Shown here piece by piece: positions 33,361 to 42,209 of a stretch of 64,000 nt of DNA. Below the pieces are notes generated by a model. That model was not told the origin of the DNA. It worked only from the letters and a program-made list of their open reading frames with translations, and searched no databases. Origin of the DNA: Jiangella mangrovi (GTDB taxonomy: Bacteria; Actinomycetota; Actinomycetes; Jiangellales; Jiangellaceae). Position numbers and translations under genes: made by a program. The stretch's first letter is position 1; every line of letters begins with the position of its first letter. The stretch lies in assembly GCF_014204975.1 (NCBI RefSeq), contig NZ_JACHMM010000001.1, positions 6,076,037 to 6,140,036 of the forward strand, written 5' to 3'.

Positions 33361-34443
33361 GTGAGTTCGACCGTCACTGTCCGCGATGTCGCCGATCGGG
33401 CGGAGGTGTCCATCGGCACGGTGTCGCGGGTGCTGAACGGCCACGCGAACGTGGCTCCGGAGTTCCGCGACCGGGTGCTGCGGGCCGCCGCCGATCTCGG
33501 CTACCGCCCGTCGGTCCGGTCGAGCCGGTCGCGGCCGGGGGCGGGCGGCGAGCGGCAGGCCACGCCCCGCATGGGGTTCCTGCTCACGCTGCCGCACCTG
33601 CCGCCGCAGAAGGACCTGCTGGCCCCGTTCTGGGCCGAGATCCTGCACGGCGCGGAGCGCGAGGCCACCGCCCACGGCGGCAGTGTGTCGTACCGGTCGG
33701 TGACCGAGGTGCCGGCCAGCGCGGCGGAGTTCCGCCGCCAGCTGCGGCAGATGGATCTCGAGGCGGTCATGCTGGTCGGCGTGACGCCGGCGGACATGGT
33801 GACTGCCGCGCGCGACGCCGGCCTCGCGGTCGTGCTGGTCGACCACCGGTTGCCGACGCTGGACGTCGACGAGGTGGTGTCGGACTACCTGCAGGCGGGC
33901 CTGCTGGCGACGGAGCATCTCATCGAGGCCGGGCATCGTCGCATCGCGTTCATCGGCGGGCCGCTCGTGCCCGGTTCGCCGGTGCGCAACGCGATCCCGA
34001 CCATCGAGGATCGCGCCATCGGGTACCGGACGGCGTGCGCTTACGCCGGCATCCCCTCCGGCCCCGACCTCGCGGTGAGCTGCGACCTGACGCCGCAGGG
34101 CGGGTACGACGCGGCGCGGGCGCTGCTCGACCGCGGCACGGAGTTCTCCGCGATCTTCTGCGCCGGCGACCGGCTCGCCTCCGGGGTGTTGCGGGCGCTC
34201 CACGAGGTGGGCCTGGACGTGCCGGGCGACGTGTCCGTCGTCAGCGTGGGCGACGAGTACGGCAGCGAGCAGACACTGCCGCCGTTGACGACGGTCCGCG
34301 TGCGCAAGGAGCTGATGGGCGCCGTGGCCGTGCGCCGGCTGCTCGAGATCAGCAGCGACCGCCCCCGCCCCAACCCGGTGACGATCATGGCGCCCGTCGA
34401 GCTCGTCTCGCGCGGCTCGGTCGGCCCTGTTCGGCTGCGCTAG
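33361..34443 (+). CDS. LacI-family transcriptional regulator (paralogue A)
   Basis: A 360-residue LacI/GalR protein: helix-turn-helix [20 protein letters not shown] near residues 7-26, then an Arg/Gly-rich linker longer than usual and the effector domain ([65 protein letters not shown]). It is clearly paralogous to the regulator at 41103-42209 throughout. It starts at a GTG, converges on the mannonate dehydratase gene (4-bp overlap of ends) and probably co-regulates the 33-54 kb block. Confidence 0.9.
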   Translation: MSSTVTVRDVADRAEVSIGTVSRVLNGHANVAPEFRDRVLRAAADLGYRPSVRSSRSRPGAGGERQATPRMGFLLTLPHLPPQKDLLAPFWAEILHGAEREATAHGGSVSYRSVTEVPASAAEFRRQLRQMDLEAVMLVGVTPADMVTAARDAGLAVVLVDHRLPTLDVDEVVSDYLQAGLLATEHLIEAGHRRIAFIGGPLVPGSPVRNAIPTIEDRAIGYRTACAYAGIPSGPDLAVSCDLTPQGGYDAARALLDRGTEFSAIFCAGDRLASGVLRALHEVGLDVPGDVSVVSVGDEYGSEQTLPPLTTVRVRKELMGAVAVRRLLEISSDRPRPNPVTIMAPVELVSRGSVGPVRLR

Positions 34444-35645
34444 TAGTTGCCCACGGAACCGTCGACGCGGCGGCTGATCGGCAGGTAGGACCGCTCGTAG
34501 GGGAGGCGCTCGGCCGCCTGCTCGTCGATGTCGACGCCGAGGCCGGGCCGGTCGCCCGGGTCGAGCCGGCCGTCACGCACGGTCCAGCCCACGTCGAACA
34601 CGTCGCGGGCCGGCACGGGGTGGTCCTGGTACTCCTGGATCGCGGCGTTGTGGACCGCGACGCCGAAGTGCGCGGCTGCCGCCGTCGACACCGGCGAGAG
34701 GTCGGCGGCGCCGTGGCAGCCGGTGCGGACGTGGTACGGCTCGGCCAGCGCGGCGAGCTTGCGCAGGTGGGTGAGCCCGCCCGCGTGCGGCACGGAGGCG
34801 CGCACGTAGTCGATCAGCTGCTCGCGGATCAACAGCTCGCAGTCGTACACGCTGTTGAACACCTCGCCGACGGCCAGCGGCGTGGTGGTGTGCTGACGGA
34901 TGAGCCGGAAGCTCTCCTGGAGCTCCGCCGGGACGGGGTCCTCCAGCCAGAACAGCCGGTGGTCCTCGAGCCGCCGGCCGAGCCAGCCGGCCTCGATGGG
35001 CGTGAGCCGGTGGTGGGCGTCGTGCAGCAGGTGGACGTCGAAGCCGACCTTCGAGCGGACCGCGTCGAACAGCTCGGGCACGAACCGCAGGTACTTCTCC
35101 GTCGACCAGTCCTCCTCGACCTCCGGCAGGGTCGGGTCGTCGGTCGACGGCCGCGGCAGGCCGACGCCGTACATGCGGCCGATGCCCGGCACCGCGCACT
35201 GCACGCGCACGGCACCGAACCCCTGCGAGACCAGCCGCTCGACGTCCTCGACCGCCTCGCCGACGGAGTGGCCGTGCGCGTGGGTGTAGACCGTGATGCC
35301 GGGCCGGCTGCGCCCGCCGAGGAGGTTCCACACCGGCGTGCCCAGCGCCTTGCCCTTGAGGTCCCACAGCGCGACGTCCACCGCCGCGATGGCGGTCATC
35401 GTCACCGGGCCGCGCCGCCAGTACGCGCCGCGGTAGAGGGTCTGCCAGATGTCCTCGATGTTCGCCGGGTCCAGCCCGATCAGCATCGGCACGACGTGCT
35501 CGCGCAGGTACGCCGCGACGGCGAGCTCGCGGCCGTTCAGGGTCGCGTCGCCCAGGCCGTACAGACCCTCGTCGGTCTCGAGCTTGAGCGTGACGTAGTT
35601 GCGTCCCGGCGAGCTGACGATCACCCGCCCGGCGACGATCCTCAC
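34440..35645 (-). CDS. manD: D-mannonate dehydratase, enolase superfamily (ManD type)
   Basis: A 401-residue enzyme that follows ManD closely: [78 protein letters not shown], and the C-terminal [20 protein letters not shown]. Residues corresponding to known ManD catalytic and metal sites are present: Arg147, Tyr159, Asp209, His211, Glu235 and Glu261. It dehydrates D-mannonate to 2-keto-3-deoxy-D-gluconate in glucuronate catabolism; some homologues act on D-gluconate or are weakly active, so the substrate should be read with care. The GTG at 35645 overlaps the stop of the FAD oxidoreductase gene (GTGA). Confidence 0.9.
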   Translation of the reverse strand: MRIVAGRVIVSSPGRNYVTLKLETDEGLYGLGDATLNGRELAVAAYLREHVVPMLIGLDPANIEDIWQTLYRGAYWRRGPVTMTAIAAVDVALWDLKGKALGTPVWNLLGGRSRPGITVYTHAHGHSVGEAVEDVERLVSQGFGAVRVQCAVPGIGRMYGVGLPRPSTDDPTLPEVEEDWSTEKYLRFVPELFDAVRSKVGFDVHLLHDAHHRLTPIEAGWLGRRLEDHRLFWLEDPVPAELQESFRLIRQHTTTPLAVGEVFNSVYDCELLIREQLIDYVRASVPHAGGLTHLRKLAALAEPYHVRTGCHGAADLSPVSTAAAAHFGVAVHNAAIQEYQDHPVPARDVFDVGWTVRDGRLDPGDRPGLGVDIDEQAAERLPYERSYLPISRRVDGSVGNY

Positions 35646-37159
35646 AACACGCTCCCGTACTCGGTCAGGTGGGCGGCCAGCTCGGCGTAGTCGTAGTCCT
35701 GCACCGGCCGGTCGTGCGCGATGGACAGTGCGGCCAGCTCGCCGCAGGCCTCGCCGAGCATGCCGAACGCCGGCTCCAGCCGCGTGGTGGCGTACCCGAT
35801 GTGGCTGGACGACAGGCACACCGGCACCGCGATGTTGGTGACGCCGCCCGCGGCCGGGAACAGGATCTCGGCGGGGATCTGGTACTGGTCCACCTTGTTG
35901 TCCGGGTCGATCCAGATCTTCGTGATCGGGCCCTCGCAGACCAGGACGTCGCCGTCGACGTAGAGCTGGACGCCGTGGCAGTCGCGCGGGTAGAGCCACC
36001 GGCACACCGACGTCGCCTTGGTGTCGTGGGGGACGTTCTGGTCGTGCTCGGTGAGCACGTAGGCGCCGATCATCCGCCGTCCCTCGCGGACATACAGCGC
36101 GTGCGGCCAGCCGGCGCCGTACGGGCTGTCGGCGAACTCGTCGGCGGGCAGCCCCCAGCTCGCGGCGTCGGCGCGCAGGTGCGGCGGGACGGCGGGGTCG
36201 TTGGCCAGCCAGTGGTAGAGGCCCTGCTGCCAGCGCACGTGCCGATCGACGACGTCGTCGCGGATCCGCCAGGTCGCGTCCGGGTACTCCCACGACTCGT
36301 TGGGCAGATCGCAGGAGAGCGTCTTCAGCCCGTTGTTGGTCTGGATCTTGCCGTTCGGCAACACCGCCTGGTTCTGCACGACGTCGAAGAACGTGGCCGG
36401 CTTCTCCAGTTCGATGACCTGGCGGACGATCTCGTACATCCCCGGGTCGTAGCCCTCCGGCTTCGGGAACGGCAGCCGGGTGGCCGGGTCCTGGGTCACG
36501 ATGCAGCGGAAGTTGTACGACTGGACCTTGTCGTCGCCGTCGCCGGGCTTGCTCAGCGGACGCCCCCGCAGCGGGTAGCGACCGTCCGCGTGGACGCCGG
36601 CGACGGTGAACGCGCGGTCCGGGATGAAGCCGGCGGTGGGCTCGCCGTACGTCGCCGACGACTCGCGGCCCACCGTGTACGGCACGCCGGCGAACGCCAT
36701 GAGGTCGCCCTGATACGAGGCGTCGATGAAGAACCTGCCCCGGATCCACTCGCCGCCCGCGCGGACACCGAGGATGGTGGTGCCGGCCACGTCGACGTCG
36801 CCCCGCTCGAGACGCACGTGACGCTCGATGCGCGCGCAAGAGGCCTCCGCCAGACGGTCCGAGACCCGCTGGGCGACCTTCGCCTCGAAGTCGTAGACCG
36901 GCTCGGCCGAGCCGTACTCCGCGCCGATGCCGCCGAAGAACAGCTCGTCGGTCAGCCCGCGCAGCGCCGACGGCTCGAGCGGCACGTCGGACATGACCAG
37001 GCCGCCGGCGATGTGGCCGCCGAGGTAGCCGGTCGGCTCCAGCAGGCAGACCCGCAGGCCGCGACGGTGCGCGCGGGCGGCCGCCATGAGGCCGGCGAGC
37101 GTGCCGCCGTAGACGACGACGTCGAAGGAGTCGTGCGGGGCGGGATCGGGGGTCGTCAT
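35642..37159 (-). CDS. FAD-dependent oxidoreductase of the glycan-cluster type
   Basis: A 505-residue flavoprotein with the dinucleotide-binding loop [21 protein letters not shown] (Gly19-Gly-x-x-x-Gly variant) and [16 protein letters not shown], matching the FAD-dependent oxidoreductase family PF12831. [24 protein letters not shown] and [34 protein letters not shown] are family landmarks. Such proteins are common beside glycoside hydrolases in polysaccharide-utilisation loci, often with unassigned substrates. No signal peptide is apparent. It is coupled to manD by a 4-bp overlap and lies 30 bp after the solute-binding-protein gene, so it likely acts on the imported sugar or uronide. Confidence 0.85.
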   Translation of the reverse strand: MTTPDPAPHDSFDVVVYGGTLAGLMAAARAHRRGLRVCLLEPTGYLGGHIAGGLVMSDVPLEPSALRGLTDELFFGGIGAEYGSAEPVYDFEAKVAQRVSDRLAEASCARIERHVRLERGDVDVAGTTILGVRAGGEWIRGRFFIDASYQGDLMAFAGVPYTVGRESSATYGEPTAGFIPDRAFTVAGVHADGRYPLRGRPLSKPGDGDDKVQSYNFRCIVTQDPATRLPFPKPEGYDPGMYEIVRQVIELEKPATFFDVVQNQAVLPNGKIQTNNGLKTLSCDLPNESWEYPDATWRIRDDVVDRHVRWQQGLYHWLANDPAVPPHLRADAASWGLPADEFADSPYGAGWPHALYVREGRRMIGAYVLTEHDQNVPHDTKATSVCRWLYPRDCHGVQLYVDGDVLVCEGPITKIWIDPDNKVDQYQIPAEILFPAAGGVTNIAVPVCLSSSHIGYATTRLEPAFGMLGEACGELAALSIAHDRPVQDYDYAELAAHLTEYGSVL

Positions 37160-37189
37160 GATCGCTCGGTTCTCCTGATCTGTCGGGGG

Positions 37190-38869
37190 TCAGGCGTTCT
37201 CGGCGCGTTCGAGGGACTCCTCGAACTCGCGCCGGACGGTGTCGCCGCCGGCATCGCGCCACTCGTCGCGCCAGGTCTCGAGGTCGGACAGCGGGCGGCG
37301 CCCGGTGAGGATGCCGACGCGGTAGTCGATGTTGATCTGGTCGAGCAGGGCGAGCGTGCGGAGCTCGGTCTCGGAGTACAGGCCGTACGTGGCGCTCGGC
37401 TCGGAGTACGGGGCCGCTGCTTTCAGCGCGTCCTGGGCCATCGTGGCGTCCGACTCCGCGCCCGGGTAGTACAGCAGGACCTCCTTGGACTGCACGAGGT
37501 AGTGCGAGTTGAGCTCGACCGCGATGTTGGGGTCGTCGCTGGGCACAGGCGCGTTCTCGGCGCCGAACGTGAAGTGCCGGCCCTCGATGCCGTAGTTCAT
37601 GAAGACGTACTCCTCGCTGCCGAACCCGGCGGCGAAGTAGTCGATGACGCCGAGCAGCTCCTCGAGCCGGGCCTGGTCCTTGCCGGCCTCGGCGGGGATG
37701 GCCGCGACGCCGAACCAGCCGGCGTGCTGGTACATCAGCGGGTCGCCGCCGTCGTGGCCGGGCGGGACCAGGGGCCGCAGGTCGCCGCCCGGGTCGCCCG
37801 CGGCGACCGCACCGCGCAGGCCGGTGGTGCCGAACGACGGGATGAAGCTGGCGATGTTGAAACCGGTCTGCCCGGAGGTGAGGAAGTCGCGGGCCCGCTG
37901 GGCCGCGTCGCCCGGCGCGTTGGCCTCCGGGTGGAAGACGCCGTCCTGGTAGAGCGTGACGAGGTACTCCATGGCCGCTTCGAACTCGTCGGTCTCGATG
38001 TAGTACGTCAGGGTGCCGTCGCCGTTGTTGCGCCAGCGGTTGGGCACCCGGAACATCTGGTTGACGAAGTCGGCCTCGGTGCCCGCCACCCGGGCCAGCG
38101 CGAACGTCTCGCCGGGCCGGATCCGGGTGAACTCGGTCAGCAGCTCACGGAACTCCGCGGCGTCGGCCGGCGGCTCGGAGAAGCCGGCCTGCTCGGCCCA
38201 GTCGTGCCGGTAGAGCCCGATGCACGCCGTGAGCAGCGGCAGCGCCCGCGGGACGCCGTAGATCGTGTTCTCCACCGCGCAGTTGCGCCAGGCGTACGTG
38301 GGCAGCTGGGCGAGGTTCGGGTACTTCTCGATCCCGTCGCCGCCCAGCACGTCGGTCAGGTCGGTGAACGCGCCCTGCGTCACCGAGCGCCAGACCCCGG
38401 CGGCGCCGGTGTCGACCTGGCCGTTCGGGATCCAGGTGATGTCGGGCAGGTCGCCGCTGGCCAGCATGGTGGAGAGCTTCTCGCCGTAGCCCGACGTCGG
38501 CACGAACGTCGGCTCGAGCTCGACGTTCAGCCGCCGGTTGAGCTCGACCGCCCACGGGTTGTCCTGCTGCGCGGGCGGCGGCGTGGTGAAGAGCGTGTGC
38601 ACGCTGGTGACCGTGCCGCCGCTGCCCGGCGGGCTGCTCACCGACGCGAACGGCTGGGGGTAGGTGGAGTAGGCCGGCAGCACGGCGGGATCGGTGCTGA
38701 GGCTGGCGCCCGGGAACTCGCGCGGCTGGAGGTAGGTCGGGAGCTCCAGCGCGTCGCGCTCGGCGCGCGGGTTCGATCCGCCGCCGCAGCTGCCCAGGGC
38801 GGCCGTGGCCGCGAGGCCCAGCCCGAGGCCGAGGAACCGGCGTCGTGGCATGGAGGTGGGGTAGGACAT
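37190..38869 (-). CDS. CUT1-family extracellular solute-binding lipoprotein (LipO/YtcQ-like)
   Basis: A 559-residue lipoprotein. The N-terminus has a twin-arginine-like [16 protein letters not shown] and the lipobox ALGSCG, so Tat export with lipidation is plausible. The mature protein is a large family 1 binding protein ([68 protein letters not shown]), the 550-residue type paired with YtcP/LplB permeases that import oligosaccharides such as rhamnogalacturonan or alginate-derived uronides. The chosen ATG at 38869 has AGAGAGG upstream. Confidence 0.9.
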   Translation of the reverse strand: MSYPTSMPRRRFLGLGLGLAATAALGSCGGGSNPRAERDALELPTYLQPREFPGASLSTDPAVLPAYSTYPQPFASVSSPPGSGGTVTSVHTLFTTPPPAQQDNPWAVELNRRLNVELEPTFVPTSGYGEKLSTMLASGDLPDITWIPNGQVDTGAAGVWRSVTQGAFTDLTDVLGGDGIEKYPNLAQLPTYAWRNCAVENTIYGVPRALPLLTACIGLYRHDWAEQAGFSEPPADAAEFRELLTEFTRIRPGETFALARVAGTEADFVNQMFRVPNRWRNNGDGTLTYYIETDEFEAAMEYLVTLYQDGVFHPEANAPGDAAQRARDFLTSGQTGFNIASFIPSFGTTGLRGAVAAGDPGGDLRPLVPPGHDGGDPLMYQHAGWFGVAAIPAEAGKDQARLEELLGVIDYFAAGFGSEEYVFMNYGIEGRHFTFGAENAPVPSDDPNIAVELNSHYLVQSKEVLLYYPGAESDATMAQDALKAAAPYSEPSATYGLYSETELRTLALLDQINIDYRVGILTGRRPLSDLETWRDEWRDAGGDTVRREFEESLERAENA

Positions 38870-38907
38870 GGTCGAGGCCTCTCTTCTCGTGCGCGTCAGT
38901 GACGTCG

Positions 38908-39840
38908 TCAGCCCTTGATGGCACCGGTGAGCACGCCGGTGGTGAAGAACCGCTGCAGGAACGGGTAGACCACGAGGATCGGGATGGTGGCCAGGACGAC
39001 CACCGCCATCTGCAGGTTCTTCGCGACGAGCTGGATCTGCTCGTTGACGGCCTGGTCGCCGAAGGGCGACCCGCCGAGCACGTACTGCCGGAGGACCAGT
39101 TGGACCGGCCACTTCTCGGTGTCGTTGAGGTAGATCATCGCGTGGAAGAAGTCGTTCCAGTACGCCACGCCGTAGAAGAGCGCGATCACCGCGACCGCCG
39201 CCTTCGACAGCGGCATGACGATGCGCCAGAGGATCTGCCACTCGCTGGCGCCGTCGACTCGGGCGGAGTCCAGCAGCTCCTGCGGGAGGTTCATGAAGAA
39301 GTTGCGGATGACCACGAGGTTGAACGCGCTGACCGCGACGGGGATGATCAGCGCCGCGTACGTGTCCAGCAGGCCGAGCGACTTCACCAGCAGGTAGTTG
39401 GGGATGATCCCGGCGCTGAACAGCATGGTGAACAGCACCAGGTAGAGGATGATCCGGGCGCCGGGCACGTCGCGGGTACGGGTGAGCCCGTAGGCCAGCG
39501 TGACCGTGAGCACCACGCTCAGCAGCGTCCCGACGGCCGTGACGCCGACGCTGACGAGCAGCGCCCGAGCCACCAGCCCGTTGGACAGGATGATCCGGTA
39601 CGCCTCGAGCGTCGGGTCGATCGGGAACAGCAGCACGTCGCCGGCGCGGACGGCGTCGGGCGAGGACAGGCTGACGGAGATGACGTAGACGAACGGGTAG
39701 ATCATGATGACCGCGACCACCACGAGCACGATCGCCTTGATGACGCTCGTCGGGACGGTCGGCCGTTCCATCCACACCGGACGGGTCTCGGCCGGACGGG
39801 TCTCGGCCGGACGGGTCTCGGCCGATCGAGTCTCGGTCAT
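38908..39840 (-). CDS. CUT1 oligosaccharide ABC permease, YtcP/LplC-like
   Basis: A 310-residue permease with six membrane spans and EAA loop DSARVDGASEWQILWRIVMP; the C-terminus FFTTGVLTGAIKG is typical of the YtcP family. The cytosolic N-terminus carries three exact AETRP repeats encoded by a 15-bp tandem repeat. The ATG at 39840 overlaps the upstream permease stop by one base (TGATG). It precedes the large binding-protein gene. Confidence 0.9.
   Translation of the reverse strand: MTETRSAETRPAETRPAETRPVWMERPTVPTSVIKAIVLVVVAVIMIYPFVYVISVSLSSPDAVRAGDVLLFPIDPTLEAYRIILSNGLVARALLVSVGVTAVGTLLSVVLTVTLAYGLTRTRDVPGARIILYLVLFTMLFSAGIIPNYLLVKSLGLLDTYAALIIPVAVSAFNLVVIRNFFMNLPQELLDSARVDGASEWQILWRIVMPLSKAAVAVIALFYGVAYWNDFFHAMIYLNDTEKWPVQLVLRQYVLGGSPFGDQAVNEQIQLVAKNLQMAVVVLATIPILVVYPFLQRFFTTGVLTGAIKG
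39781..39840. repeat. 15-bp in-frame tandem repeat in permease N-terminus
   Basis: ACGGGTCTCGGCCGG occurs exactly at 39781-39795 and 39796-39810, with one mismatch at 39811-39825 and a degenerate copy at 39826-39840. It encodes repeated AETRP at the start of the permease. The 15-bp period keeps frame, so copy number can vary without disrupting the gene. Confidence 0.85.
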
Positions 39841-40826
39841 CAGAGGATCCCCTCTCCGCCCATGCGCTTGGCGAACCTGTTGGCGGCGACGACGAGCAGC
39901 GTGCCCACGACGCCCTTGACCAGGCCGGCCGCCGTGGCCAAGCCCCAGTCGCCGGCCACGACGCCGCGGTAGTACGTGAAGGTGTCCAGCACCAGCGCGG
40001 CGTCCGAGCCGACCATGGTCTGCTGCAGCAGGAGCTGCTCGAACCCGACGGTGAGCACGGTGCCCAGCCGGAGGATGAGCAGCAGCACGATGACCGTGCT
40101 CATGCCCGGCAGGGTGACGTGCCACATGCGCCGCCAGGGCCCGGCGCCGTCCACCGCCGCCGACTCGTACAGCTGCGTGGAGATCATGGTGATGGCGGCG
40201 AAGAAGATGATGGTCCCCCAGCCGATCTCCTTCCAGATCACCTGCGACGTGACCAGCATCGGGAACGTGTCCGGGTTGGACATCAGGTCGATCGGACCGG
40301 CGCCGAAGCGCTGCAGCACCTCGCTGACCACGCCGCCCCCGCCCAGCACCTCCTGCCAGATCGACACGACGATGACCCAGCCGATGAAGTGCGGCAGGTA
40401 CACGACCGACTGGATGATCCGCTTGACCCGGGTCGAGATCAGGCTGTTGAGCAGCAGCGCCAGCGCGATGGGCGCGGGGAACGCGACCACGATCTGCAGC
40501 AGGCTCAGCACCAGCGTGTTCTTCAGCGCGGTGCCCAGCTCGGGGTCGGTGAACATCGCCGCGAAGTTCGCCAGCCCCACCCACGGACTGCCGCCGAACC
40601 CGAGGAAGGGCGAGTAGTCCTGGAACGCGATGACGTTGCCGAGCAGCGGCACGTACTTCAGGACGACGAAGAACAGCAGGCCCGGCGCGATGAACAGGTA
40701 CATCCACCGTTCCCGCCAGAGGCGCCGGCGCAGGCTCGCCCTGGGGCGCGCGGGCTCGCCGCGTCGACCGGAGCCGCGCCCGGGCGGCGCGTCGCGGTCG
40801 GTTCTTCGGGTGGCGGTCAGCGCCAT
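39840..40826 (-). CDS. CUT1 oligosaccharide ABC permease, LplB-like
   Basis: A 328-residue permease with an Arg/Gly-rich N-terminus and six membrane spans; LplB landmarks are YVPLLGNVIAFQDYSPFLG, PHFIGWVIVVSIWQEVLG and the EAA loop ESAAVDGAGPWRRMWHVTLP. ATG 40826 has GGAAGGAC upstream; an in-frame TTG at 40868 would add 14 residues but lacks a site. It is the first gene of the minus-strand operon (permease, permease, binding protein, FAD oxidoreductase, manD), with a TTCATGAAC operator in its promoter. Confidence 0.9.
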   Translation of the reverse strand: MALTATRRTDRDAPPGRGSGRRGEPARPRASLRRRLWRERWMYLFIAPGLLFFVVLKYVPLLGNVIAFQDYSPFLGFGGSPWVGLANFAAMFTDPELGTALKNTLVLSLLQIVVAFPAPIALALLLNSLISTRVKRIIQSVVYLPHFIGWVIVVSIWQEVLGGGGVVSEVLQRFGAGPIDLMSNPDTFPMLVTSQVIWKEIGWGTIIFFAAITMISTQLYESAAVDGAGPWRRMWHVTLPGMSTVIVLLLILRLGTVLTVGFEQLLLQQTMVGSDAALVLDTFTYYRGVVAGDWGLATAAGLVKGVVGTLLVVAANRFAKRMGGEGIL

Positions 40827-40881
40827 GGGGCGTCCTTCCGAGGCCGCCTGTTCCTTGAACAGACTCAAGTGGATGAGCGTG

Positions 40882-40929
40882 TTTCATGAACGTTGCGTGG
40901 AAGTCTACCGACTGTTTCGCTCGCGTCAA
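40882..40929 (-). promoter_or_regulatory. Promoter and TTTCATGAAC operator of the manD/transporter operon
   Basis: On the minus strand TTGACG (40929-40924) and TAGACT (40907-40902) are 16 bases apart. TTTCATGAAC (40882-40891) follows within a few bases of the expected start of transcription. A further inverted repeat, CTGTTC-CTT-GAACAG, lies in the leader at 40848-40862. The arrangement predicts LacI repression released by an imported sugar. Confidence 0.55.
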
Positions 40930-41036
40930 GAGCGCGCGAAAGATCGCCTATGACCTCGTCGAACATGCGTCAGAGCGCGCCCGTCGCGGCGCGATGCGTC
41001 ACCATCGACAAGGCCTGTCCACGATGACGCGGCGAG

Positions 41037-41065
41037 TTGATGTTCATGAACGTTTGTGCCACGAT
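41037..41065 (+). promoter_or_regulatory. Promoter with GTTCATGAAC operator in front of LacI paralogue B
   Basis: TTGATG (41037-41042) and CACGAT (41060-41065) are spaced 17 bases; the perfect palindrome GTTCATGAAC (41042-41051) fills the spacer start. This placement favours the downstream GTG (41103) as the translation start over an ATG at 41037, which lies in the promoter itself. Autoregulation is likely. Confidence 0.55.
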
Positions 41066-41102
41066 GGCGGCGTTCTCCACCGAGCGACACCAGGAGGCGC
41101 CA

Positions 41103-42209
41103 GTGCCGGAGAACGTGACCATCCGCGACGTCGCCCGACGGGCCGGTGTCTCGAACGGCACCGTCTCGCGGGTGCTGAACCACCACGCCAACGTGGCCCC
41201 GGACCTCCGCGAGCGCGTGCTGGAGGCGGCCGAGGCGCTCGGCTACCGGGCGACGCGGCCCCCTCGGGGCAACGGCCGGTCCCCCGCCACCCAGGCCCAG
41301 GCCCGGCCCGGGAGGACAGCGAGCGCGAGCACCCGGCTGGGGTTCCTGCTGACGCTGCCGCACCTGCCCGATCGCCTGGAGCCGATGTCGCCGTTCTGGG
41401 CCAGCATCCTGCACGGCGCCGAGGCCGAGGCGACGCGCCACGGCGCCCAGGTGACCTACCTGTCGCTCCCCCACGGCCCGGCCGCCTACCGCCGTCACCT
41501 CGGCGCCGTCGGCCTGGACGGGGTGCTGCTCGTCGGCGTCGCGTCGGCGGACCTGGTGACGGCCGCGCAGGACGCGGGTCACGCGGCCGTCCTGGTCGAC
41601 AACCAGCTGGCCGGCGTGCCCGTCGACGCGGTGATCTTCGACTACGTCGCCGCCGGACGCGAGGCCACCGACCAGCTCGTCCGGGCCGGGCACCGTGCCA
41701 TCGGGTTCGTCGGCGGCCCACTGCGCCCGGACTCGCCGGTCCGGTGCGCCATCCCGACCATCGAGCTGCAGGCCATCGGGTACCGGACCGCGCTCGCCTA
41801 CGCCGGCCTGCCGTTCGACCCCGGCACCTGCGAGAGCTGCGATCTCACCCCCGAGGGCGGCTACGCGGCCGGGCTGCGTCTGCTCGCCCGGCGGCCGGAC
41901 CTCACCGCGGTGTTCTGCGCCGGCGACCGGGTGGCCACCGGCGTCATGCGGGCGGCCCGCGAGGCCGGCCGGACGATCCCGGCCGGCCTCTCCGTCACGG
42001 CGGTCGACGACGAGCACGAGGGCCAGACGGTGCCCCCGCTCACCACCGTCCGCTTGGACAAGGAGCACCTGGGTGCCGCGGCCGTGCGCCGCCTGGTCGA
42101 CCGGCTGGCCGCACCGTCGTCCACTGCGACGACGGTGATGCTGCCGGTCGACCTGGTGGCGCGCGGATCGGTTCATCGCCGGCACCCGGGGGACGTCACG
42201 ACAGCGTGA
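41103..42209 (+). CDS. LacI-family transcriptional regulator (paralogue B)
   Basis: A 368-residue LacI/GalR protein with helix-turn-helix [20 protein letters not shown] at residues about 6-25 and effector-domain stretches nearly collinear with paralogue A ([56 protein letters not shown]). GTG 41103 has GGAGG five to six bases upstream. It lies between the transporter/manD operon (divergent) and the glycosidase genes (convergent, ends overlapping by 14 bp). It probably binds the TTCATGAAC sites of this block. Confidence 0.92.
   Translation: MPENVTIRDVARRAGVSNGTVSRVLNHHANVAPDLRERVLEAAEALGYRATRPPRGNGRSPATQAQARPGRTASASTRLGFLLTLPHLPDRLEPMSPFWASILHGAEAEATRHGAQVTYLSLPHGPAAYRRHLGAVGLDGVLLVGVASADLVTAAQDAGHAAVLVDNQLAGVPVDAVIFDYVAAGREATDQLVRAGHRAIGFVGGPLRPDSPVRCAIPTIELQAIGYRTALAYAGLPFDPGTCESCDLTPEGGYAAGLRLLARRPDLTAVFCAGDRVATGVMRAAREAGRTIPAGLSVTAVDDEHEGQTVPPLTTVRLDKEHLGAAAVRRLVDRLAAPSSTATTVMLPVDLVARGSVHRRHPGDVTTA

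Noticed and set aside
40848-40862. CTGTTC-CTT-GAACAG as a sixth TTCATGAAC-class operator
   Set aside because: The arms match but the centre is odd-numbered (CTT) rather than AT, which would change the half-site spacing; noted only as a nearby inverted repeat.
40827-40868. TTG start at 40868 for the LplB-like permease
   Set aside because: No ribosome site and a rare start codon; ATG 40826 has GGAAGGAC at good spacing.
41037-41102. Upstream ATG start for LacI paralogue B
   Set aside because: It would place the N-terminus within the -35/operator region and adds residues not seen in LacI proteins; GTG 41103 has a proper GGAGG.
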